From Stenogyne calaminthoides (Eukaryota > Streptophyta > Magnoliopsida > Lamiales > Lamiaceae), in NCBI GenBank assembly GCA_037126765.1, contig JBBCBC010000027.1, forward strand, positions 4,302,406 to 4,366,405: 64,000 nucleotides of DNA. Direction: 5' to 3'. Below the pieces are notes generated by a model. It worked only from the letters and a program-made list of their open reading frames with translations. It made no database searches and had not been told where the DNA came from. The position numbers and the translations under genes are program-made. This document shows, piece by piece, positions 47,192 through 59,100 of this stretch (within the stretch, counting starts at the first letter, position 1; each line of letters starts with the position of its first letter).

Positions 47192-49130
47192 TCTTATTAT
47201 ATAAGGATGTTTTTAACCAGCTTCCGTCACGTGTCAATTTTGATGCAATGTGCTTTCGCCATGTGTCAATTTTAAGGCAATGTGCTTCCGCCATGTGTCG
47301 GTTTTGTGGCAATGGGCTTCTGCCACGTGTCAATTGAAAACCAACAGTTCAATCCGACGATCATGATCGTGCGTGGGAATAAATGCATAAAACGTCCGCC
47401 TTAGCATCGGGACCGCCGCTCCAATTTGAAGTCCATTTACATCATCATAAGAAGTTCAAGAATATACATTGAGCGCAATCTATTCATTCTACACAAAATC
47501 ACAACCTAAATTAACCAATCAATGTTGCAATGTCTCAAAGGCCACCACTAGTACCGTGTGCTATTTTTCATTGTGATAATGTTGTTGGCTTCATTTGAAA
47601 GAGGCTTCCAGTCGACTCCAAGGGGATGACGTCATGACGATCCGGCAAAGACGGAACTTGGCAAGATGTTATTGGACGAGACGGAGATAGTGATAGATAG
47701 ATAGAACAGATTGAAGCCTGAAGGTACAAAATAAAATGTCCATTGTGTGTAATAAAAATTTGACAAATATGTAAATGTGATTTACAGATTTGTTTGAAAT
47801 TTTTGAATGGTGGAATTTTGGAAAGTCTACATTATATTTTTGGTATATGTGGTGTGTATTGTATACCGTGTACTGGTTTGCGCGTGTAGATTCATGTGTT
47901 GGGTTATTAAATTATTGGATTTTTAGGGTAGGTATTTAATTGATAAGGTAGCATTAGCTAGATTAAAAGTTTAATTAGTGTATTATTTTGAAGGCTTGAA
48001 CCGTGTAATTTTTTTTAATGTACATAATTATAGAATATTTATTTGATTCTTCTAATAAGATTTGATTAGGTTAATGCTTAATTTAAAAATATTTTATAAG
48101 ATATGTGAGTTGGTAGAATATTTTTTAAGAGTGTGTTTCCCGTGCATCCAAGTGCACCGTGCACTCATGCATCAAAATGATCTATTTTAAAAAATAATTG
48201 ACCCACTGAATATATTTAACATGTTTTGTGAATGCATGTGTAGGGTTGTGGTGAGTGCACGGATCTTAAATCCGTGCACCAATTGCATATGAGACTTGGT
48301 CATTTTTTAATTACTATTATTTAATGTATCACCCATTCATTATTATAGAATATAAAGTGGAACTACAATGATTGAACATGTGATCTCACTTGAACTTCGA
48401 AACACTCCCTCTTCCAACTTGATAATATTGCAATTTTTATTTTTTAATATTGTATGTCATATTTCAATTCATTCTTATTCTAAAATATAAATTATAAAAT
48501 ATGTATTTAAATATAATGTATATGTGCAAAGAGTAATGATGGATGAAAGGAGATGTAAATTGTGAGAAAATCACGGTACCATAAAAAGACGTGTCAAAAA
48601 AATGAAGAAAAAAAAGACGTGAAAAATAAATTAGTAAAGAATAATAATCCTGGAAAATTTGATGTAATTAGAGAAATGAATGACGATATTAAAAATTATA
48701 ATATAAATAAGTTAAACTCATAAAATTTAACGAAAGAGATGAATGAAGAAAAATGAATGGTATAGATTTTGAAGATATAAATAATACTCCCTTTGTTCCC
48801 CAAAAGTATGCCCAGAGGCTTGAAACAGATTTTACAGAAACGTAGATTAAGTTCATTTAAGAATATCATAATTGATTGTGAGTAAAGTATAATGATATCT
48901 TGAGTGATTAAGTGATTGTCGGACGATGAAGATAAAAAAATTATGTACATAGACATACTTAATCTACATTTTTGTAAAAACTATTTCATCCTTAGAATTG
49001 CAGGATTTTGAAATAGAAAATTCATATGATTAAATGATTATTCACAATTAATAGATTAGAAAAAAAAAATATATATATACAATAAAATAAAATTACAAGA
49101 GACCCGTGCATTGCACGGGCAAAGAACTAG
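47192..49130 (+). mobile_element. Complete non-autonomous Helitron candidate
   Basis: The 5' end is A|TCTTATTATATAAGGATG, a TC start in a context common to plant Helitrons, followed by repeated CACGTGTCAATTTT / CATGTGTCAATTTT blocks. The 3' end is a perfect hairpin CCCGTGCATTGCACGGG (49,103-49,119), then CAAAGAACTAG and T. Length is 1,939 bp. No helicase remains. A MITE is inserted at 48,129-48,301. The 3' end is strong; the 5' end rests on motif resemblance and the A/T insertion rule. Confidence 0.65.
48129..48301. mobile_element. GTGCAC-rich MITE, copy 2 (9-bp TSD)
   Basis: A 173-bp insert flanked by ATTTTTTAA at 48,120-48,128 and 48,302-48,310. It is in reverse orientation to the copy at 31,113 and shares AAGTGCACCGTGCACTC and a GGATCTTAAATCCGTGCACC hairpin. 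It is nested in the candidate Helitron, so it inserted later. Confidence 0.92.
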
Positions 49131-51832
49131 TAATTCCAAGAGTTGCACGATAACTTGCATAGGGGCGTCTACAGTGAATCAATGCAATAGATCAAAAGTT
49201 CGTTACGAACTTCTGTTATAGTAATTTAAATGCCAATGAAAAAGTTCAGTCTCATTTAAAAGCTTGAATTTGTAGAGAGATGAAGTATTAATTTTTTTAT
49301 ATTTAATTTTTTAATATAAAAAAATTTCGTCTCATCTAAAAATTCGAACTTGTAGAAAGGTAAGAAATTAATTCTTGAGTGGTTTACTTTCTAGTTCCAG
49401 TTGACCTATTTTATTGCAAATATATTCCAACTTTTAAAAACATTACTAAGATGTTCTAAATGGTACTTGTAATAATCTCAATGCCCTTAATGAACTCTTT
49501 TTCAACCCCCTACTCCCAATGCACCTATTACTAGTCCAAAATCAATCTCAAACAATCTCTACCTTTTTTATACAGGGGTTTTTAATTTTTTTCATTCAAT
49601 ATAGGGGATTTTTTCAATATAGTGGGTTCTTTAATTTTTTTAATATAGGAGATTTGAATTTTTATAATATATCATTCACTATATTTTACAAATATTTATA
49701 TATTTTTATATAAAATTACATACTTTCGTCTTCTTCGACATGCCTATATGCACGAGTATATGCATATATGTACAAATACATGAATATATAAATATAAATT
49801 TGAAAAAAAAAATCCAAAAATCTTCAAAATTCATCTTCTTTTACTATTTTCATCTTCTTCCACCAAATTCACATATCTTTTTTTTTTTTGAAAACTCCAA
49901 ATTTACATATCTAAAAAATTCAAAATATTTACATATTTTCGTCTTAATTCAAAAATTTATATATCTTTCACTTTTTCCACATGCACGTATACATGAAATA
50001 CATGCATCTATACACGAGTTCATGAATATATACATAAATCTAATGAAAAATTCATAAACCAAGATACAAATCTTCCAATAAACTCAGAAAAGGAACTTCA
50101 CCATTGAATATAAATATTAATAAATGCGCTCAAAATTTGTCTCGAAAATCAAGTAATACTATCAAGTCCATCATCAACAATTCCTGATTCCAAACAAAGA
50201 ACAGTGATTTTCGACCTATACAAACTCAAAATCCCAAATCCCAAAATTTTATACAAACTCAAAGAACCAGATCTGAAAAAACAAATTCAAAAATTTTAAA
50301 TCAAACTTCAGAATCTGCAAATCTGCAATTTCTAGGATCTCCGGCGTCATTCCCGGAATCTGAAAACTGAGTCAACTCATCGTGTTGAATCTCGCCATTT
50401 CTTCTTCATCCACCATTTCTTCAAAAAAACATACGAATCCAAAAAACAACAAACTCAAAAAATAGCCAAAAATCTCAAAAATTACCCCTTCCTTCCTATA
50501 ATATGCAATTTCCCCTCCGTTTTCTCTGTAATACTCCTATAATATGCAATTTTCCATGCATTGAATTGAATCCCAAATTACAAATCAATCGCACCAGTTA
50601 ATAAACCCATTTGAAGAAAATCAAAATGTTACAGATCAAGTTTCAACAAATTGAACCACACTGTTCACTGTAATACCAACTACAAAAAAACTTCCATTAA
50701 AATCACATTCATCAAATAAAACTCATGAACTCAGAAAACAACCATTGCAGGTGGTTTTCCCCAAACCTTCCCTTCACACTTTTCAGAAACGGCTTTTTTA
50801 TATTTTAAAATCCAGATTCAACTTAACCATTAACAGATCTACATTATCAACAAAGAATTACGAAAAGGAAAAGAGGTAACAACAATATTCAATTTAGATT
50901 TGAAAATGCAGAGATTCAGAGAGAGAGAGAGAGAGACGGCGACGATGCGAGGAATCAGCGTCGCCTGCGTTGAGAAAAAAACAACGGCGATGGCGGCTGA
51001 GCTACGGCCGCTCTTGAATTTGGGGCTTGGTTCTGGATTTTTGGGTTTTTAAATGAGAGATTTCTGGGTTTTGAATTGTAGAGTGAGAGAGGTGAATTGA
51101 GGAGAGATGACGGTTTAATTGTATTAATGAGGAGAGGGGTACTTTTTTATTGTATTAATTTAATTGTACTTTTAATAGTTGTAAGTGGGGGCAAAAAGTA
51201 ACAACAATAGAAATTATAATCTATTAGTAATATAAAAAAGTCTTAAAACTTTGTTGCAATAACATGGTCAAATTGAAACCTTATTATCATTTTCTCTTAA
51301 TTCTTTTATATATAGTTCCCTTAAGATTGCAATGCCTTTTTTAGTTTTTACCATCTAGGTCATTCTTGTGTTATCCCAAAATTGTATTAGCTGCTATAAA
51401 TAAAAATGAGTTCTCACTCGTATCTTATCGTGTTCTTGAATATGAGTATTAATTTCTTTCTTATTAGAAAGACTTTTTAAATTGATCAAGTCTTGTCCAA
51501 AAGGGCCTTATCAAAATAGTCAAACAGATGGACGACCGTTAGCATAAACAAGACTTAAGACTTGATGATTTATGCACCATCTAGCACGGCCTCTTTGTTA
51601 ATATCTTTATTCCATATACTAAGTCCGTCCCACATGTATAGGTAATTTGACTTTTCAAAAAGATGTAGTAAAATAATTTAACAGCTCAACTTGCTCATTA
51701 TGATTATTATTATTCAGAAGTTCTTTTTCCAAATAGAAAATAGAGGAACCATATCTCTGATTCACTAGCTTTCTCCACTACACAATACCATTAGCTCTAA
51801 GCATATTGTTGTTGTTTCAAACTTTTGAGTCT
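49131..51832. other. AT-rich interval, no supported gene
   Basis: An 85-bp unit is imperfectly duplicated at 49,235-49,380 (AAGTTCAGTCTCATTTAAAA / AATTTCGTCTCATCTAAAAA). ORFs at 49,519-49,713 and 49,740-50,057 are low-complexity. A GC-richer patch at 50,880-51,050 has a (GA)n run (50,912-50,936) and ACGGCGACGATGCGAGG; it may be an untranslated leader or a captured fragment. No domain is seen. Confidence 0.5.
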
Positions 51833-53055
51833 TCAACTGTAATCTCGATGCTGGGAGCAGCATTTTGACCTAGAAAGAAGGTAGAATCGGTTGAATATGT
51901 ACTCCAACTTTGATATATCCTCATAACTTACAGCAACTTGGGCTGATTGAGATGGTCGATTAGGAACTCGGGGGCGTTCCACTTGAGCTTCCATCATTTC
52001 CAACACTTTATTCATTGAAGGTCGATCACCTGGACTCATCTGTATGCACCACAATGCCACTCGTCATCTTCTTAGCAATATTGTTATCATCATCCTTGAT
52101 TTCAGCACCATCTCCGAATTCAAAGTCCTGGTCGTGCTCAAAGCAATCGTATATCCAACAGGGGAAATACTGGCTAGAAGCTTGGTTGTTCAGTTTCTGG
52201 TCTTTGTTTAAGCCTACCATTTCCATAAACAACATCCCGAATTATACACGTCAGCTTTGTAAGAGACCCCACCAATTCCCCGGTTGATGAGTTCAAGAGC
52301 AACGTAGCCTATTGTTCCTCTAACTGCAGTCAGAGTCACTATATTTTTATTTGTGGAGTAAAATTTTGCTAGACCAAAATCAGTGATTTTCGGAGTAAAA
52401 TTATGATCAAGAAGTATATTGTGAGGCTTGATGTCGAAATGCAGGATCTGGATATCGCAACCTCTATGCAAATACTCAATTCCTCTAGCAACTCCAACTG
52501 CAATCTCAAACTTTCTCTCCCAACTCAAGCAATTGCCTTTTTCTTGACCAAAGGTGTATTTGTCAAGGGAACCATTAGGCATGAAATTGAATACAAGGGC
52601 GCGTTTGGATCTTTTCGCACAATAACCAACTAGGTTGACAATATTGAAATGATGGATCCTTCTGATGGTTGCAATTTCATTCATGAAGTCTTGACCATTT
52701 CCTCCGGGCTTTCCTAGTAATTTTACGGCCACATCGTAGTCACTTCGGAGTTTTCCTTTGTAAACAGTACCGTATCCTCCTTGGCCTAGTTTTTCTCAAA
52801 AACCTCTAGTCATCTTCTTTATGTCTGAATAGGAGTACCTTATTGGCATAAGGTGATTGTCACTTTGTAGGAAGTCTTCTATTGCATCATATCTCGACAA
52901 ATGCCTTCTTCGAAATTTGTAGACAATAAACCAGATAATGCAAGGAAACACAATGATGAATCTTACTACATGAAAGAGCCCTGTCGAGAGAGAAAATGGG
53001 GCTTGAGTGGGTCTACAGGTTTAAGAAAAAGAAACTTATTAAGTATCTAAACTTA

Positions 53056-53205
53056 GAGATTTGGATTTTGTGTTATACAACACCGTGTTGTACAATAGGC
53101 CCATACGGGTCTATAGTGTATTTTTAGTTGAATAGCACATTGACGTGATATACAAAATTCAAATTTATTGCACAACATGTGATGTGCAGCCCATGATCCA
53201 AATCC
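53056..53205. mobile_element. GATTTGGAT MITE, copy 1 (9-bp TSD)
   Basis: A 150-bp insert flanked by CTAAACTTA at 53,047-53,055 and 53,206-53,214, with inverted ends GAGATTTGGATTTTG and (reversed) GGATTTGGATCATGG. It lies in the intron just upstream of the kinase exon of the LRK10-like pseudogene. Confidence 0.85.
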
Positions 53206-54002
53206 CTAAACTTAGTGATAGAAAAAAATTTGAAAAAAAAAAGAAACCAGAGAAATAACTTTTAAATGAAGAAAAATATATAAGTCTTCTCATTAAGTAT
53301 ATTTGTGATTGAATATAGATCACAAATTCAACTATTTGAAGCAGAGACACATTTCTATGTGACCGTCTCATACAAGTTTTTGTCTTTAAGCAAATTCAAT
53401 TAAGTTCGCACCAATTATGCGGCGAAGATAAGCAAAGATAAGCTTGTTAAAATTCAGAGTGAAAATCAACTCATTTAAGACAAAGGATTTTTACAGTATG
53501 TGTTGACTTCTGGATTTTCTCTATTCTTCATAAAAATTAAAAATCCAGATGCACAAGTGATGCCAATGATGACCTTTGCTGGGAGGCTTACTCCTGCAAA
53601 TTAATACAACAACTTGAATTCTCTCCACCAAATTAGCATTGTGGACGCAAACATTTATAATAAATTACAAAAAAATAGGAGAAGGTATTATGTACATTAT
53701 TTTCACCGTACACCACTATTACTATTGTTTGTAAGGATCAACATTTTATTGTAAAGTGTTAGTTCTTCCCAATAATAATAGTAGTGATGTGCAGTGAAAA
53801 TAGTGAAAATAATACTTTGTCAAAAATGAGACATGAACTTCGCATGATATATAGTAATAACAGTTATATCGATCACGAACACAGGAAGCGTGAAATAGAG
53901 CGAACCTATAAGGAGAAGAAGAAACAGTATAACCACTGAAGCTGGTTCTCGTCCTAATAATTGAGGAACGAGGAGTGTAAGAGAATGTATTCATACGTGT
54001 CA

Positions 54003-54145
54003 AATTTGGATCATGTATTGTACATCATCTTTCTGTGTAATAGACCCATCTATTGTTTGTTTGGATTCAGAACAGCACAACTCTCTGCTATTCAACTAAA
54101 AATACAATATATACCCATATGATTGTACAACACAGGATCCAAATC
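54003..54145. mobile_element. GATTTGGAT MITE, copy 2 (inverted)
   Basis: A related copy in the opposite orientation. It shares GTATTTTTAGTTGAATAGCA and TTGTACAA blocks with copy 1 (reversed) and has ATTTGGATC ends. No target duplication was seen. It is in the same pseudogene, in the intron after exon 1. Confidence 0.75.
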
Positions 54146-55557
54146 TGTTTTTCTCGTCATTTGATTTTACTCTTGTTGCTTCATAAATGGAAAAAAAAAC
54201 AATGAGCCTAGCTACCAATTCTTACCGTAATTAAGTCCACGGTACGGTTTCTTTATATGCTCTGTATTTATAGAAGGCAACAACATTAGCATAGATAAAG
54301 TTAAAAAGGAATTATTTTGAATGTATGATTTGATAATACTATGTACTTGTTTTAGGAAGATGAGTGACAAGTTAGTCTTTTTTAAGGAAAAATCAATTAT
54401 GTTTGAAAATTATTGGTAGCCCTCTTGATTCTTGAGGCTTACCTCAGCTTTTAAGTTAACATCCTCCTTTTTTGTTCAAGAAAATTATAGTCAACTCTTG
54501 TTTACATAATTATGATACTATTGTTTATTGATTTTGGATCCAGTGTGTTTGTGTGTGTTAGATCTGACGACTCTGCAGTTAACTGCACCGTGCAGTTACT
54601 GCAGAGGATCCACCCTCTGTTTTATTAAGATTCATGACAATTGCTATTCTTACCCCATACTGCTTCAAGCATTGCGCCGAGAGTGTGGCTGCATGTTACT
54701 ATATCGCCACCATTACGAGCACACTTCAATCTTTCGCTGCAAAATCCACAGCTAGACCACTCCCAATAGATTTCAAATCCATAAAGCAGGGAGTCGTGGA
54801 TTTCCGAAATTGATACATTCCCCAAATCCTTAAATTTCCAGGATGTTGACACTATGGGGTTTACAGAGCAGTTTTCTCCGACATACGAAGCATTCATGTG
54901 GCCAACTTTTATATAAGTATATGAGTGTAAGAATTCGAGTAGGTAATTGTGTAAAGAGAGAAGAATTCTTCAACAGATATGGGCAACTCATATAATTAAC
55001 AAGCAAAGTTATATTATCCAAAAATGGATAATAACGAGGGAAGTAGCTATTTAAAGAAACATGGGAAAAAAAGCAGGTGTTGTTGTTTGCAGAACCATCA
55101 GCCAGCCAGATGGTCTGGTTGACTTTGCATTTCCGGGAATTGAGGTATAAAACAGTGGTGGCATTGGTTTCGCATGACAATTCATATCTGGGATCACCGC
55201 ATTCTTTTGGATCATTTTTTAGTCGGAAAGGGAAGCTGATATTGCGAATACTGCCACACGCGGAGGCGGAGGGGATACAATTACGAGGAGGATTCATGCA
55301 ATGACATGTTTGGGGGAAAAGGAGTAAAAAAATGAAGAGATAAGATGAACATTTGAACAAAGGATTTTCAGTGATCATCCTCATTCTTGGTTATCAAACA
55401 TGGTTTTCTAAGGGAGCAGTTAATAGGGGTTAAAGAAAGACTTTTAATAGCAAAAAAGATGAAGCATTAAGTAATGTGGTATAATTAAGTAGAGGACCGA
55501 GTCTCCGGATGAAATTTCCACCATGCATCTACCAAATGTGGGCCCCAATTATTAATA

Positions 55558-55812
55558 CTCCCTCCATTCCGTAATAACTTGGTAGACAGAAGATAAAAAA
55601 GTGTAGTAATGAGTAGAATATTTATGTATAATGTAAATAAATGAGTTTGAATTGAGTGTAGATGCGGGCCCAAACATAATAACATTTCGGGTAAATTTGT
55701 GAATATTGTGATGATGAAGTTTATGAAAGGTTTTCTATGTTTTGGGATGTGCAAGTTATTGTGGGACGTTCAAATAAGAAAAATGTGTCAAGTTATTATG
55801 GGACGAAGGGAG
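55558..55812. mobile_element. Stowaway MITE
   Basis: A 255-bp element from CTCCCTCCATTCCGTAA to GGGACGAAGGGAG between TA dinucleotides (55,556-55,557 and 55,813-55,814). Same subfamily as 41,111. It lies upstream of the kinase pseudogene; the minus-strand ORF at 55,485-55,754 is MITE sequence. Confidence 0.93.
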
Positions 55813-55814
55813 TA

Positions 55815-56135
55815 TGCAAGTCTCTCTGGTCCCGAGCTATGATGACTTAAGTATGTTTCGACACTGGTTTTATTATTTTTTCATTTTTTGATAGATCGAA
55901 CTCGAAAAATAGCTAGATAATAAAATATAGTCCCCGTCTTGAAATACTTTTCACATTTTCTTTTTTCGTCTATCCCACGTACCTTTCATACTCCAAAAGT
56001 ATAAAGTTCTTCATAAACTCCACTCTTACAACATCCACCATTGTATACAAAATGTCATAATTAATCAGACTCATATTTATGTTCACTTCTCAGTGAATAC
56101 TCTTTTTTCCTCAAAAGAGAACACGGTTGCTAAAT
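55815..56135. other. Intergenic, 3' flank of the metalloprotease gene
   Basis: No gene. The stretch after about 55,930 (CCCCGTCTTGAAATACTTTT) may be another worn MITE, but its second end is not found. It should hold the 3' UTR and polyadenylation signal of the minus-strand gene. Confidence 0.4.
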
Positions 56136-59100
56136 TTACTCAGCCTTCTCAATTGCTTCTATGCATTCAACAACGGTCGCCTTATTCGACATAGCTGACA
56201 TCAGAGCTTCGTGGAGCGCTCGATTATTTTTTATCAACGATGCAGCAAAGAGCACCTGAGTGCATTCAAGAAATTCGAAATAAATTTCTTCCGAAAAGCT
56301 GTCTATTAAGTAATCAATGAATGGAGTGATTAGTAGAACTCACCGCCCATCTGGTTAGGTTTTGCTGCTGATCTTTGCTAATCTGTGGCTTACTTCTGTT
56401 TATAAATCTCTGAAATGATGGAAGAGAATTACTTAAGTTTCGATTCTTAAAGCTTGTTTGTGTGATTTTTATGGTGAGATGACGAAACCTGAAGGGTGAA
56501 AAGATCGGCAGATTGACCAACAACTTTATCGTATTGTAGACCTTCAGCAGCTAGTCCCGCCATTGCTACAACAGCCAACCTGAGAAGTGCGATGAGTTCT
56601 TCAGTAAATTTTCATGTTATTGAACCGGAGAATTTGATCAAATGTAGGTGAAAATGAAATTTAAAAGATGTTTCAAGTTACTCAATTTTGAATAAAGTTT
56701 GAAAGAAAAGTATTAGTTTGTATTCAGAACAGTATTAGTACATTTTCAATATACAACTAATACTTTTCATCACATGAACTAATACTTTTCGACCGCTTTT
56801 CCCTATGACTCGTGAAAAAATTTAAAAGTAATAGTTGGTTGAGATTTGTTGGCCAAAATTGTGCAGAAGTGTTACTCTTCATTTAGAATGGCTACCGTGT
56901 TTGAAAGGAAAGCAAACATGGATATGGAAACTACAGCTTTAATCGAGATCGATACCTGTCTAGTTCCTTGGCGTCAAGCTGTCCACTATATATAAGCTTC
57001 TCGAGGCGTTCATCAATGAGATTGACATTCTCTTTTCCAATATCCAACGAATACCCGAGTATAGGAAGCCCAAGTAAGTAAGCAACTACAGTGTCAAAAC
57101 CATCTTATTAAACCGTATACTAAAAATCATTAGGACACTTTCAAAGAAGGGCAAGCCACTTGATGCAAGAGATATCTTAAACATGATGACAGCATAAAAA
57201 CCAGAAAACTCTTCATATGTCTGTGTAACTCAAGCTTTTATGAATCAACAGCTTCAGTAAAGTGATCTTTATGTCAGTTACATGGAGTAAATTGCAAAAT
57301 TTGTCCCATTTCCCAATGAAGTCCCATACCTATTAAAGATGACTCAATTCTAGTCCTATATTGACATTTTTTGTTTTGTTTTAGGATGATAATTAATTTG
57401 TGATTTTTAATTGAAATCAATATGTTGGGGTCTCATTATGTCATGTTATCGACGCCAAGTGAATAGTCCGTTTGCTACATGAAATTCCGGCAGCTCGCGT
57501 GAGCAACACGTGCAGAGATCCTGCAACCTTGTCAATATAGGACTAAAATTCCATCATTTTAAAGTTATGAGATTTAATTAAGAAAATTAATTCGTACAAG
57601 ACTAAAATTACCAACACTCGATAGATACTGAACCAATTTTACAATTTACTCAAGTTATATGTATCAGTGAACTAAGCGTTATAAAACTTCTTGAAGAGAT
57701 TATTTTCAGTGCATCTAGTTTTGACATAATGAAATTTGGCAAGAAGATACCTAAGAAATGAGCTGCTTCATGCCTAGCAATCCTCTCTCGGTAATCAGGA
57801 AAGAACGAAGAAAATCCTCCAATGGCAGCCTGAAGTAGTCTATACCATACAAATTGGAAATACTTTAACTTATAACCTGCTACATATGTGGCCATACGAG
57901 CATACATGTTGCTTACAAAGTTTTGTATAAATATACATTTGCTTTTTAATTTTTTTTTTCTTAGTCTTGTTTGTTTCTATCAGCCTATCATAAGAAACAA
58001 AAGATAATAGAATCTTGGAATCATACAATATTTTCACAGGCATTAGCGTCTCCTATAAACAGAAGTTATGGAAAAGATAGCAGTTCGATTACTTACCCTG
58101 GGGCGATACTCCCTACAGCAAGAACTACTAAAGAGATGCCCCCGACCAAGTACGGCACAAAAAAGCCCCAATCCTACGAAACAAGGAATGGTAATTAATA
58201 ATGTAAATGGCCAGAAAATAGTAGAAGCTTATCATATTTAAAAAAGCAAAAGCTGAATCAAGCCAACTCAAGGTAAAATGAATTTGGCTGGCTGGATATA
58301 TTTATACAAAGTGAAAGTTACATCTGTAATTTTAGAAATGAATTCTATGATTGGTGGATGGTCATATATCTTAAACCGAAAATAAATAAACACTTTCATG
58401 TAGGAAGGTGCTGGAAGCTACCCCAGGAAGCTGCCCGGCAATAATACCCAAAAATCCAGTTGTTCCAACCACAGTAAAGAGAAAAGCTGCCTGCATCACT
58501 GAACAAAATCAACTCAATATACACATAAAAGGTCCTTTCAGAATATTAAGAAAGAAATCACGTTAAATGCGCACCATGCATTTTCATAATGTAATTATGA
58601 GACGAGATCCATCTATTCTATGAATCTTAAATAATAAACAAATTAAAACTCCTACCTCAATACTAAAAAAATTGGTCTATATCATGAGTTGGTCTATGTA
58701 AAAACAGTTTCACCCTAAAACTGATTCTCAACTATCATTTTATAGTATAACAAATAATACTTTTGAATGAAACAACTAATACTAACAACTAATGCGGTTT
58801 AATTGAACAACTAATATTGTTTAAAAATACGCACAAAATGCAAATCAATTGCACGGTAAAACTGGTTTATATAAAACTATGTCCTATATCATAAAGCACT
58901 ACTAGCGTTACCCAAAAGAACGTATATTAACATCAAATTATGGCCTAATATGGTTATACAGCACGAAACAGAATGATACACATGAACTTACATCATTGCT
59001 GTCACTAGGAATAGCAAGGTTCTCAGCGTTCTTTAACCCTAGAGTTGTCAACTCCCGAATAGATGTCTGTAGCAGAAATATTTACAAAAAAAAATGTCCA

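Larger units (their letters stand above)
51833..55384 (-). pseudogene. LRK10-like receptor kinase, broken
   Basis: This is a receptor-like kinase of the LRK10-like (wheat Lr10-related) group, normally a plasma-membrane protein. Exon 1 (55,384-54,654) has a signal peptide (MRMITENPLF, then SSYLFIFLLLFP) and a GUB_WAK-type cysteine domain (CGSIRNISFPFRL, CGDPRYELSC). After a frameshift near 54,915 it continues MNASYVGENCSV and YGFEIYWEWSSCGFC. A short exon at 53,593 onward carries VIIGITCASGFLIF. The kinase exon starts near 53,012: a membrane segment FIIVFPCIIWFIVYKF, RYDAIEDFLQ, GQGGYGTVYKG, FDIKPHNILLD and DFGLAKF. Damage: TGA at 52,796, frameshifts near 52,238 and 52,057, and APE changed to ALE. 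Catalytic Lys, HFD and DFG survive. It ends near 51,833 after LWCIQMSPGDRPSMNKVLEM. Confidence 0.9.
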
